Of a DNA stretch of 64,000 nt, positions 9,901-19,610 are shown piece after piece; the stretch's first letter is position 1, and each line of letters starts with the position of its first letter. The notes beneath the pieces are model-generated. The model searched no databases. It was given only the letters and a program-made list of their open reading frames with translations, and was not told the DNA's origin. This DNA is from Gammaproteobacteria bacterium. GTDB taxonomy: Bacteria > Pseudomonadota > Gammaproteobacteria > Eutrophobiales > Eutrophobiaceae. Made by a program: the position numbers and the translations under genes. The stretch lies in assembly GCA_021773235.1 (NCBI GenBank), contig JAJFKL010000032.1, forward strand, positions 62,001 to 126,000, written 5' to 3'.

Positions 9901-12900
9901 TTAACCAACGTCTTCACGAATTAGACGAAACCCGGTAGCGTCATCACCATTACCATCATGGGAACGTTCTAGCGAAATATCACATTTAGAATGAGCATCA
10001 GTAAATGCACCACCACGTGCAGTTGTGGTGTTACCATCAATCACCCACTCTTGTACATTACCAACGTAATTCTTTAGACCCCAACCATTAGATTTCCCTG
10101 ATTTAACACTGACAATACCTGTGCCTTTAATCAGTTTTTCCTGGACTGTTACACGACAATTAAAATCTTTTTTCGGTTGTTTGCCACCGGCATTGGCAGC
10201 ATATTCCCACTCAGATTTTGTTGGAATGCGGTAAGTTTTCCCTGTTCGTTCTGTGAGCCAGGTTGCATAGCCTTGGGCCTGTTGCAAAGTAATGCCGGTA
10301 ATTGGATCGTTCTTTCTTGCTTTATCCTTAATCGGTTTACAAGTGCCACTAAGGATACAATATTTACTCCAATCACTAACCGAGACTTCATATTTTGCAA
10401 TGGCGAATGATTTCTCAGCGCCTTCACCACTTGGCACGACTACCATCAATGGGCCGCGAGCAGATGAGTGAATCATATCGAAACAAATTGCTTTTGCGCG
10501 TTTACCATAGCCAGCAAGACGACTGGTACATTCTGAATCACTAGAAATAGGTTTCCATGGAGCCGTTTCAGCTGTAGCACCGGTACCAGATTCCGAACTG
10601 GCGATACTTTCAGCAGTAATTTCTTTTTCAACTGTTCTAATCTTGGGTTTAGAGACTGGTTTGTGTTTAGCGATTAGTCCAGCCAAGTCATTTTCAGCGG
10701 CATCGTAATCTGGATTATCGTTCCATTTTTTCTTCACACGTTCTAACAGTTTCTTAGCGAACCTGAGGTCATCATAATTTTCACCTGCTGCCTCTTTGTC
10801 TTTTAAATAATCATTATATTCTTCATTAACAGCTTCTATTCTTTGCGCTAAGGAATCTGAAAATTGGACATATTGAGGATGCCCAGCAAAATCCGTTGCA
10901 GCTTGCTGTTGAATTTGTGTTGCCTGAGTCAATTTCCCTGCACTAATAGCAGCGTTTGCATTAGTAAATTGATCCCATGGTTTTAGTTGCAGTTGTTTTT
11001 TCAAATCTGCAAGCGCTGAACTTGCAGGAAATAAACTTGCTGCACTATTGGCCATGTTAGCTGCTGTATTTTCATCAGTATCACGAATAGCATTGATGCG
11101 TTTAACTAATTCACTGGAAGAAGCATTACTGAACTCAGCAAATCGACCTGGATCGGCACTGGCAATTTGATTTACTTTCGTTTTTACATCGCTTGGAAAC
11201 GAGGTCGCAGTTTTAAATAGCGCTGTTAATTCTAAAATATTTGCTTCAGCCTGGTATTCCGTTTTTAAATCGTTTAGCTCAATATTACCTGGATCAATAT
11301 TTAGGCCTCCTGAAACAAAATCAAAAGCAGTGGAGTAATCTTTTGTCTCTGCCTTGCTCTTTGCTAATCTGGCATAAGCCTCTGCTAACATGGGTGCCGC
11401 TTCAGTCGACAGGTAAAGATCATCAGCTGGTAAATCAGCCTTGAATTGTTCAAATATTTTTAATGCTTCAGTAACATTGTTACCTTCGGTAAATGATTGA
11501 AAAGGTATTTTGTTGGCTTCAACACGCGCCAACCGATCTGATTCCTCTCTTGCGTTGGCAATAGAGCTACGTGTGTCGATTAAATTTTGTAATCCGGGTG
11601 CGTAACGATCAGCTTTATCTATATAGTTGTCTGCTGCATCAAAACGTTCGGCTTGTAAGGTTTCATTTGCCTTTGCGATATACTTCTCTGCTATCTGGCT
11701 ACGATATTGATCAAGGCTGGCACTGATACTTTCATCTTCACTGACCAAGCTTCCCAGTTGTTGTATATCTTTTAATAATACATTTTCCCATTGCTGGTCA
11801 TCAATTTGTGCATCTGCAAGCGCAGTTTCTATGCTGCTTGTACTGACGCTAGCCAATTCTGTTGCTTTTTGTTTGCGTGCTTCACCAGTCAGTTTTGCTA
11901 GTTTTATCTGGGTCAGTTCTTTACTCAGTTGCAAGCCATTCATCAGATCGCCAAAGTCTGAAGCCAGGGCTTCAGCAGTTTCACGTGTGCCAGTTTTCTG
12001 AATGCTCTCAAGTTCAGCATCAATGACGGGTTTTAATTGTGTTGATAGTGTTGCAAGTAATTCGCTGTTAGGTTTCAAACTAGCAAGTTCAACAATAGGA
12101 TCTTGTTGTTGTTTGAAATCAGATAATGTTGTCAATTGTCCCTGAACGACACCAAGATCATTTTCAAGCTTGGCAATGGTTTGTGTCCTTACGATATTAT
12201 CTTTCATATCGATGAGACGTTGGTCGGCACCTTCAGAAAATTCGATGCCTGATTCTACGAGAGCTAACGCTGCTTCTAAATCATTCGATTCAATTTTTTC
12301 CTGTGCCAGTAATCTATATGCATTACTGGGAGAAGTATCCTTAAGTAATGCGTTTTCTGAATCTACTTTACTAATATTTTCTAAAATATTTTTTGTGTTA
12401 CCAATCAAGCTTTCATCTTGTAGTGCGGCAACATACTCTGTAGTTAAATTACTAATGACACGTTTTTTACTCTCATCCAAAAGTTCTGTTTTTTCCTGCA
12501 GATAAATTGACTCAGGATAAAATTCTTCGATCTCTTTTAAAACACTTTCAACATTAGAATAGGTGTAGTTCTCTTCAGCAGTGATAATAGAATCAGTTAC
12601 TTTATCACTAAAATAGTTTTGTATATTTTCTTGTGCTTCATCAGCGACTGTTGTCTTATCCGCTTTCTCAAGCAATCGCATCTCATCCAGTTTCGCCACA
12701 ATGATAGTTTCATTGCCATCGCTTGAGTTAATCTCTACGACCATGCCTTCAAGTTCTTTCTGATGCATATAATCGAGGGCAGGGGCAATCAACATCATAC
12801 TGATGACTAGTAAAACACCTGCTGCAATAACAAATGGATTTTTATACCAGGTGGCCTTACCTTCAAATTCTTCAATAAAATGAGCAACAGTAGGACTTCG

Positions 12901-14244
12901 ATCGTCACGATGAAATGCAACAGAGCGTCTTAGAGCTCGGTTTTGTTTTTTATTCAGTTTCTTTATATAAGGCGGTACGAGGTTGTTCTCACACGCCTTA
13001 TTTGCTGGTAACTTATTAAAAGGATGTTTTGTTGTTAATAATTCATAGGCAGTACAACCTAAGGCGTAGGTGTCGTCTCGGGTATCAGGTTCTTCACCCT
13101 CTAACATCTCTAAACTAGCGTATGCAGGTGTTAAAGCACCAAGTTTGCCTGGATCAAACAGCGTTTTTTCTGCTTCACCGGTGACGGGGTTTTTAACGGC
13201 GCGTGCGATACCAAAGTCGAGTGTTTTAACCGTGCCATCATCACACATGAAGGCGTTGCCAGGCTTAAAATCGGAGTGAACCAAACGACGTTCATGCGCA
13301 TAAATTAGACCAGAGCCAAGTTGTTTGACTATTTCGAATGCATCATCAAAGGGTAGGCCTCCCATGGGGCGGACTTTCTTTTTGATGTAGTCCTTCAGCT
13401 CCATGCCTTCCATCAATTCCATGGTGATGTAGACCGGTGTATTAGGACCACCGACACGGTCAAAGTCGTATATTGTTGCGATATTTGGGTGAGCTAGCTT
13501 TTGTTGTCGACTTGATTCCCGCTGTAAAGAGATAAATGCTTCAGGGTGATCTTTAAAGTCATCATTCAATAATTTAATGGCTACATGAGGTTTTTTATCT
13601 TTCGCCTCTGCCTTGAGTAAATCCAGCGCCTTGTATACTTTACCCATGCCACCAATACCGAGTACTTTTTCAAGTTTAAAGCGTTGCTTAATGACAGAGC
13701 CCACACCATAACCACCGGATAAATCGCCAGTAGGGACCTCGGGATCATTCCACTCTGTTCCGGTAGGACCGGTTGCAGAAGTAATCGAGGGAGTGGCTGT
13801 ATCGGGACCGCCTGGCATGCTGATATCAAAAAAATCAGAAACATCAGTGGACGTATTTTGAGCACTGGTATTGCTTGCCTTTTCATCGTCACTCATGACA
13901 ACAGTTGAATCAGGAGCAGCGTTGTTACTTTCCTGTGGTGAAGGTGCTTTATCTTCTTCGATAACGGAATCACTTGAAAAGACGGTAGAGTCTGCCCCGC
14001 CAACCGCTGGACCGCCTTCAGTCTCAGCTGAATTAGCTCGTCTGAACTCATTAATTTGCCGTTTTAATTGCGCGTATTGCTTATCGTCGAGATTTTTCTT
14101 TTCATAAATCTCATCTAGTTGCACGAGCATGTTGTTTGCAAATTTTGGTGTTTTACTAAGCAATATATCCATCTGCTTAGATAGCGTCTCAAGCTTTAAT
14201 TCACCTTTTGCTAGTGCCTCGAGTGCAGTCTTAAAATCAGCCAA
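9901..14244 (-). CDS. Transmembrane Ser/Thr protein kinase with C-terminal formylglycine-generating-enzyme (SUMF1/FGE)-like domain
   Basis: 1447 aa; kinase motifs VLGIGGMGKVYKA, AIKLL, HSDFKPGNAF, TLDFGIA; TM segment FVIAAGVLLVISMMLIAPAL; long helical region; C-terminal YRIPTKSEWEYAANAGG, GNVQEWV, ARGGAF, TGFRLIRE. Confidence 0.92.
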   Translation of the reverse strand: MADFKTALEALAKGELKLETLSKQMDILLSKTPKFANNMLVQLDEIYEKKNLDDKQYAQLKRQINEFRRANSAETEGGPAVGGADSTVFSSDSVIEEDKAPSPQESNNAAPDSTVVMSDDEKASNTSAQNTSTDVSDFFDISMPGGPDTATPSITSATGPTGTEWNDPEVPTGDLSGGYGVGSVIKQRFKLEKVLGIGGMGKVYKALDLLKAEAKDKKPHVAIKLLNDDFKDHPEAFISLQRESSRQQKLAHPNIATIYDFDRVGGPNTPVYITMELMEGMELKDYIKKKVRPMGGLPFDDAFEIVKQLGSGLIYAHERRLVHSDFKPGNAFMCDDGTVKTLDFGIARAVKNPVTGEAEKTLFDPGKLGALTPAYASLEMLEGEEPDTRDDTYALGCTAYELLTTKHPFNKLPANKACENNLVPPYIKKLNKKQNRALRRSVAFHRDDRSPTVAHFIEEFEGKATWYKNPFVIAAGVLLVISMMLIAPALDYMHQKELEGMVVEINSSDGNETIIVAKLDEMRLLEKADKTTVADEAQENIQNYFSDKVTDSIITAEENYTYSNVESVLKEIEEFYPESIYLQEKTELLDESKKRVISNLTTEYVAALQDESLIGNTKNILENISKVDSENALLKDTSPSNAYRLLAQEKIESNDLEAALALVESGIEFSEGADQRLIDMKDNIVRTQTIAKLENDLGVVQGQLTTLSDFKQQQDPIVELASLKPNSELLATLSTQLKPVIDAELESIQKTGTRETAEALASDFGDLMNGLQLSKELTQIKLAKLTGEARKQKATELASVSTSSIETALADAQIDDQQWENVLLKDIQQLGSLVSEDESISASLDQYRSQIAEKYIAKANETLQAERFDAADNYIDKADRYAPGLQNLIDTRSSIANAREESDRLARVEANKIPFQSFTEGNNVTEALKIFEQFKADLPADDLYLSTEAAPMLAEAYARLAKSKAETKDYSTAFDFVSGGLNIDPGNIELNDLKTEYQAEANILELTALFKTATSFPSDVKTKVNQIASADPGRFAEFSNASSSELVKRINAIRDTDENTAANMANSAASLFPASSALADLKKQLQLKPWDQFTNANAAISAGKLTQATQIQQQAATDFAGHPQYVQFSDSLAQRIEAVNEEYNDYLKDKEAAGENYDDLRFAKKLLERVKKKWNDNPDYDAAENDLAGLIAKHKPVSKPKIRTVEKEITAESIASSESGTGATAETAPWKPISSDSECTSRLAGYGKRAKAICFDMIHSSARGPLMVVVPSGEGAEKSFAIAKYEVSVSDWSKYCILSGTCKPIKDKARKNDPITGITLQQAQGYATWLTERTGKTYRIPTKSEWEYAANAGGKQPKKDFNCRVTVQEKLIKGTGIVSVKSGKSNGWGLKNYVGNVQEWVIDGNTTTARGGAFTDAHSKCDISLERSHDGNGDDATGFRLIREDVG

Positions 14245-14281
14245 TCTATTACTCCCTCACAACGTGAGTACGATTAAAAAT

Positions 14282-15031
14282 CTAGTCTATATCGATGACG
14301 ATTGCAGTAACATTATCCCCAGCGCCACGATCTAATGTCATGTCGATCATCTCTTTGCAAATTTCTTCGGCAGTACCGTTGCCTAATATTTCCTGAAATT
14401 CATAATCTTCTGTATGTTTAGTGAGACCATCACTGCAAAGTAGGTAACGATCTCCTTTTTTCATTTCTTGTATATCCATATCCAGAAAAAAATTCGGTGT
14501 TGCGCCAACTGCACGAGTGATCATATTGCCGTGTGGGTGAACCTCCGCTTCTTCTCGGCTGATTAGACCCTGTTCTACATATTGCTCAACCTGTGAATGG
14601 TCAGTAGTCATTTGCCGTAATTTGGTATCACGTAAGCGATATAAACGGCTATCACCAGCCCAGAGATAAATGCAATATTTATCATAGGTCACCATTATTA
14701 CTACCGTGCTTCCAATAGTAGTACGTTTTGCGCTTTCATTTGCTTTATCGATTAATTTTTTATTAACAGTAATTAATGTATCTTCTATGTCATCGATATA
14801 TCTTTCGAGAGATAAGCCTTCATGGACTTTCTTCAAAGAATTGACAATTAGTTGACTGGCAACATCACCAGCAGCATGTCCACCCATGCCGTCAGCAACA
14901 ACCCACATTCCTGTTTCAGGTCTCTCCAGCATCGAGTCTTCATTATGTTTACGCACTTTTCCTACATTGGTAATCCCATGGGAATGCCATGAAAGAGTTT
15001 TTGTAGTGTTTTGGTCAGCTGAATTAGACAT
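14282..15031 (-). CDS. PP2C-family Ser/Thr protein phosphatase
   Basis: HNEDSMLERPETGMWVVADGMGGHAAGDVAS, WAGDSRLYRLRDTKLRQMTTDHS, GDRYLLCSDGLTKH, DRGAGDNVTAIVI. Confidence 0.94.
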   Translation of the reverse strand: MSNSADQNTTKTLSWHSHGITNVGKVRKHNEDSMLERPETGMWVVADGMGGHAAGDVASQLIVNSLKKVHEGLSLERYIDDIEDTLITVNKKLIDKANESAKRTTIGSTVVIMVTYDKYCIYLWAGDSRLYRLRDTKLRQMTTDHSQVEQYVEQGLISREEAEVHPHGNMITRAVGATPNFFLDMDIQEMKKGDRYLLCSDGLTKHTEDYEFQEILGNGTAEEICKEMIDMTLDRGAGDNVTAIVIDID

Positions 15032-15050
15032 TATATAATCAGTTTATTTA

Positions 15051-15956
15051 TTACGATTGAAGGATAAACGAAACAATCTCAGTGGGACTTTCCGCAAATG
15101 ACTTACCGAGACTGAGAGCACCATTTGCAGAGATATGCATTTCTTCACGTCTTAAAAAAGCATCGTCAGCTTGGTCCAGTTTTACATGTGTCCCATTAGT
15201 GCTTTGATCGATTATAAAGAATTTATCACGACGCATCTCAATTCGAACATGTTGCCTTGATGCTAGTTTTTCATTGATGGGTAGATCGCAGGCTTGGCTA
15301 CGCCCCATGACCAATCCTTGTTTGTTTTGATCGAGGATGACGGTCTTGCCTGCATAACTAACCTGAAGTGTAATTTGTTTCATTTTTGGCGGGTCTTGCA
15401 TCATGCCAGTTGCCATACGGGTGACATCTTCTTCCTGCCAGATGATCTCAAAGATCTCTATATCTTCTTTTTTACCTTTTATAGGTGCGCGGTCAACAAA
15501 TCGAGTACTGGCGCGCATAAGGGGTTCTAGCAGATCTACGGTAGATTTCGTCGTGATTATTTGACCGCCTTTAGCTTGGGCAGCCATTCTGGCGGCGACA
15601 TTAACCGCATCTCCGAATACATCACCGCCTTCAAGCAGTGCTGGACCATAATGCATACCGACTCTAATCTTGATGTCAGGTGCATCTGCATCTTTCATTT
15701 CATTGGCATCTTCAAGAGTTTCTTGCATCTCAACCGCTGCATTCGCTGAATCATCTGCAGTTGGAAAGGTGCACATCACTTCGTCACCAATTGTTTTGAT
15801 GACCGTACCATTATGAAGGTGGATAACTTTGGCTAGTAAATCCAAAGTGTCTGATACGGTAACACGTGCGGTTGCATCACCGAGTACTTCAAATAAGCGG
15901 GTGCTACCACTTATATCAGCAAACATAATGGCAATATTAGTTGTTTTCGGCGACAT
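15051..15956 (-). CDS. Class III adenylate/guanylate cyclase with C-terminal FHA domain
   Basis: IMFADISGSTRLFE, GTVIKTIGDEVMCTF, GDVFGDAVNVAARMA; C-terminal FHA motifs LVMGRSQACDLPINEKLASRQHVRIEMR...DQSTNGTHV. Confidence 0.92.
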   Translation of the reverse strand: MSPKTTNIAIMFADISGSTRLFEVLGDATARVTVSDTLDLLAKVIHLHNGTVIKTIGDEVMCTFPTADDSANAAVEMQETLEDANEMKDADAPDIKIRVGMHYGPALLEGGDVFGDAVNVAARMAAQAKGGQIITTKSTVDLLEPLMRASTRFVDRAPIKGKKEDIEIFEIIWQEEDVTRMATGMMQDPPKMKQITLQVSYAGKTVILDQNKQGLVMGRSQACDLPINEKLASRQHVRIEMRRDKFFIIDQSTNGTHVKLDQADDAFLRREEMHISANGALSLGKSFAESPTEIVSFILQS

Positions 15957-16247
15957 ATTATTCTTTATTTATTGTCCTTATAAAACAGTTAGATAGTAAT
16001 ATAAATTTTGTCGTTAATCTCTTGAATTTTCATGTATGAGACAGATTTTTTTCAAACCGATATTGTTTCGACGCCAAAAAATCAATAAGCAGACAGATAA
16101 TAGCCATTCAAAGACCTATAGTCATCATCTTACCGCATAATGTTAACGGGGAAAATGAAGTATCAGAATAGAATTTATGAATCTTAAAAATAAATGATAT
16201 GATTCAAGATGATTTTTCGTAAATTAAAAGTACTAAAAGAACTAATC

Positions 16248-17303
16248 ATGAAACTAGCAAATTTTAAGGCACTCATTGGCATAGTCGGTGTATGCCTGAT
16301 ATTTATAATCGCACAAACATCTCAGGTTTCAGCGATCTCTGTAAAAGAATTATTAGGTTTAAAAAAAACCGATCCTGAGTTAGTAGAAAATAAAAAATCA
16401 AAGGCGAAACAAACAACGCCATCTGATGGGCAGACAGGTAACACTGAATGGGCAAAAACATCGGTACAAGAGGCAGGTTCAAATCCGCAGATTGATCTGG
16501 ATTATGTCTCATTATTGTTAACAAATATGAATCAGCAGGAGCGTGAAAAAGTATTGGCTGATCAAGAATTGTTCAAGCAAGTTATTGAAAATGAAGCAAA
16601 TAATCGCTCTACTGTCTCTGCTGCAATAGCGAATAATCTTGTCGAAGATCGTAATGTTGAGTTCATGATGCGTCGTGGCGCAGAAAATATCATGCGAGAA
16701 GCTTATCTCAATCGTTTAATCTCGAGTAAATTACCCAAAGACTTCCCAAGTGGTGAACAGGTAGCTGAATATTTTACCTCGAATAAAGAGCAGTTTGTCG
16801 TTCCTGAACGTGTTCATGTATGGCAGATTTTTTTCAAAAAAACAGATCCTAGTGATAAAAAAGCGACGGCTGCACTCAAGAAAAAAGCAGAAGAAATAAT
16901 TTCCGATCTTAAAAAAGGAAAAAAGGATTACTCTAACATTGCTCTTGCTCAATCTGAGCATGAACAAAGCAAGGCTTTGGGTGGTTATATGGGGTTACTG
17001 AAAACTAGCGATCTGATTCCAGAAATAAAAGACCCAATCTTGAAGTTAAAAGAAGGGGAGATAAGTAAAGTTATCGAATCTGAAACGGGGATACATATCC
17101 TGAAAAGAGGAAAAATTCTTAAACCTGAATCACTCGAATTGTCACAAGTTGATCAACAAATACGGCAATTATTGATCAAACAAGCCAATGCACAGCTGAG
17201 AAATGCGATCTTTAACCAGGCAAGAAAGGAATATCCACAAGCAATTTCAGATAATAAACTTGAAGAATGGCGCTTGAGGTTGAAGACTAAAACAAACCAA
17301 TAA
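16248..17303 (+). CDS. PpiC/parvulin-type peptidyl-prolyl cis-trans isomerase, exported
   Basis: Track ORF begins 16209; start at 16248 (MKLANFKALIGIVGVCLIFIIAQTSQVSA) gives a conventional signal peptide. Parvulin motifs RVHVWQIFF...ALGGYMGLLKTSDLIPEIKDPILKLKEGEISKVIESETGIHILKR. Confidence 0.88.
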   Translation: MKLANFKALIGIVGVCLIFIIAQTSQVSAISVKELLGLKKTDPELVENKKSKAKQTTPSDGQTGNTEWAKTSVQEAGSNPQIDLDYVSLLLTNMNQQEREKVLADQELFKQVIENEANNRSTVSAAIANNLVEDRNVEFMMRRGAENIMREAYLNRLISSKLPKDFPSGEQVAEYFTSNKEQFVVPERVHVWQIFFKKTDPSDKKATAALKKKAEEIISDLKKGKKDYSNIALAQSEHEQSKALGGYMGLLKTSDLIPEIKDPILKLKEGEISKVIESETGIHILKRGKILKPESLELSQVDQQIRQLLIKQANAQLRNAIFNQARKEYPQAISDNKLEEWRLRLKTKTNQ

Positions 17304-17454
17304 TCTCCAATCTCAATTTACTTTTAATTCTCTAATTCACCATGATAGTGTTGTTTATTTACAACATTATTATGCTCGTTTTATGATCTTAAAATATTAA
17401 TAATTATCAATATGTTAGAGTGATAAATTCTATCAGATTATTACTCATATTTTT

Positions 17455-17482
17455 TTGCTCCTTGTGTTCACTGTGTTATAGT
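17455..17482 (+). promoter_or_regulatory. Possible sigma70-like promoter upstream of tpsB
   Basis: TTGCTC - 16 nt - TATAGT, about 95 bp upstream of the tpsB start, in an AT-rich 275-bp intergenic region. Confidence 0.35.
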
Positions 17483-17577
17483 CTTTCATTGGGAAGGAGT
17501 ATATAAGGTTAATCTTGAGATTGATTTTATTTCATAGCACGGAAAGAACTATAACTAATTGAAAGATAAGACTATTT

Positions 17578-19458
17578 GTGTCAACTAAGTCTACAGTGAA
17601 AGCTCAAGGGGAATGTCGCAATATATTGCTTGCGATTTCTTTGCTACTTATCAGTGATTTAATAGTAGCAGGTCCACTCGGATTACCCGATTCTGCAAGA
17701 CCCGGTGCTGTACGTCCTCAACCTGAGGTGCAGCCAGAGCAGCCCATCGCATCTGAAAGTGATGCTGTTGATATTCCTGCACTAATTGACCGACCATTTG
17801 ACATCGAAGAAGGGCCATTTGTCTCAGTGCAAGAGTTCCGCTTACTCGATGCTGAAGATATGCCCAAATACGATGTCAGCGTCGATGAAATAAAAACTTT
17901 AATTCTTAATAAATTTCAGCAAGCGCAACCTGATAGGGGTTATAGCATTGGTGAAATGCAAGAAGTCGCTGATGAGGTAACGCGCTATTACCGTTCTAAG
18001 GGACTGATCTTGTCGACTGCAGTGATTCCCGTTCAGACTGTGGGTAGTGGTATTGTCGATGTTCAGATCTATATCGGAACCTTGGGCCGCGTTATTGCTG
18101 AGAGCAACGAGAAATTTAGTGAGAGTGTATTAAGAAAGCCATTTTTGGGTTTAGTCGGCGAACCTGTAACGCAAAAAGATATTGAAGCAGCACTGCTGAC
18201 GTTGACGGACTATCCGGGCTTAAGTGTCTTTGGCGTATTCCAGCCCGGTCAAAAAGTTGGTGAAGCAGATATCGTCCTCAAGGTACAAGAAGAAAAATGG
18301 TATGACGTTGCTTATCGCGTGGATAATCATGGTTTACAACAGACAGGGCGTAATAGATTTAGAACAACTATTGATTGGAACAACCCTACAGGCCTCGCTG
18401 ATAAACTGAGCGTGACAATACAGCAAACGTACAATCCCAAAAATAACGATTTTTGGGCAATTGATTATGAAATATTTTTGGGTCGGGGCTTTACACTCGG
18501 CGGTAACTTGTTCAAAAACCGTTTCGATATTGGTGGCGAATTCAAAGCAAGTAAAATATCAGCGCAATCTGACAACCGTGCGGCCTATATAGAAAAGTCT
18601 TTCATACGTAGCCGACAAAAAAACCTGTCTTCAAGGTTTTCCTTTACTTCTAAAAATTCAACAACCAGAACTCAAGGTCTACAGACCAATACAGATAGGT
18701 TGAGTGTGTTTGGATTAGAGTTGAACTATGATTCGGTTGATACTTTTCATCCGTTCAGGTCGCTAATCAGGTTAATTAGCAAAAGCACATCTGAAAATTT
18801 TGGTGGCGGTTTAAACTTTGTGACCTTAAATGTCGATAGAGGCGTCAATGATATTTTCGGTGCTATGGGTTCTAGCGGTGATCAAGTAGCCGGATCGCCA
18901 AGTAGTCGATCGAGTCGGCGAGGTAATCAACCAACAGAATTTGCAGAAGGTCAATTCACAAAGGTGTCCGGCACTTATCAACGCCTACAATTGATGACCA
19001 AGAATCAATCAGTCTTATTCAAAACTGAATTCCAATGGAGCAATGATATCTTGGCGCCATTGGAGCAATACTCAGTGGGTGGACCCGAGAATGTCAGAGG
19101 CTATCCTGATGCTGAAGGTTTATTTGACAGGGCCTATTTTTTCTCACTTGAATATATTTTCAATGCGCCATTCATCGCGGATGTGCCGGCATTTCAAAAC
19201 CGAACCTGGGGTGAGTTACTCCAGTTTTCTGTTTTCTATGATTTTGCCACAGCACAACAAAACGATGCACTCAACACAGCTAGTGATCGAAATACTTCGG
19301 GTAGTTGGGTCACATTCAAGAGTGTGGGCATGGGGCTGCGCTTTAATCTGCCCGGTTCGATTGATAGCCGTTTGATGTATGCCACAGAGTTAGGTTCTGA
19401 AATCCCCAATGATGGCCGTTTTGGACATATTTGGGGTGATTTTACCTATAGTTTTTAG
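17578..19458 (+). CDS. TpsB outer-membrane transporter (ShlB/FhaC/HecB family)
   Basis: 626 aa (GTG start in track); two POTRA-like segments, conserved NVRGYPD (VRGY loop-6 motif), C-terminal beta-barrel ending in F; directly upstream of a TpsA gene. Confidence 0.93.
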   Translation: MSTKSTVKAQGECRNILLAISLLLISDLIVAGPLGLPDSARPGAVRPQPEVQPEQPIASESDAVDIPALIDRPFDIEEGPFVSVQEFRLLDAEDMPKYDVSVDEIKTLILNKFQQAQPDRGYSIGEMQEVADEVTRYYRSKGLILSTAVIPVQTVGSGIVDVQIYIGTLGRVIAESNEKFSESVLRKPFLGLVGEPVTQKDIEAALLTLTDYPGLSVFGVFQPGQKVGEADIVLKVQEEKWYDVAYRVDNHGLQQTGRNRFRTTIDWNNPTGLADKLSVTIQQTYNPKNNDFWAIDYEIFLGRGFTLGGNLFKNRFDIGGEFKASKISAQSDNRAAYIEKSFIRSRQKNLSSRFSFTSKNSTTRTQGLQTNTDRLSVFGLELNYDSVDTFHPFRSLIRLISKSTSENFGGGLNFVTLNVDRGVNDIFGAMGSSGDQVAGSPSSRSSRRGNQPTEFAEGQFTKVSGTYQRLQLMTKNQSVLFKTEFQWSNDILAPLEQYSVGGPENVRGYPDAEGLFDRAYFFSLEYIFNAPFIADVPAFQNRTWGELLQFSVFYDFATAQQNDALNTASDRNTSGSWVTFKSVGMGLRFNLPGSIDSRLMYATELGSEIPNDGRFGHIWGDFTYSF

Positions 19459-19590
19459 TGAACAAACATGACATAAATTGTCAGTATATGACGTAAAAAA
19501 GACGCATTATAATTAATAATAATAAACCAGTAGTGAGTGTGAACTGAGTCACAGTATCTCGAGCTTAAATCTGGTACTAAAGGGGTTGTG

Positions 19591-19610
19591 TTTCATTAAT
19601 GATAATGAAA
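19591..19610 (+). promoter_or_regulatory. Inverted repeat in the 5' leader of the giant tpsA
   Basis: TTTCATTA-ATGA-TAATGAAA, perfect 8-bp stem overlapping the first candidate ATGs (19599, 19605). A better SD-ATG pair lies downstream (AAGGA 19628-19632, ATG 19638). Confidence 0.4.
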
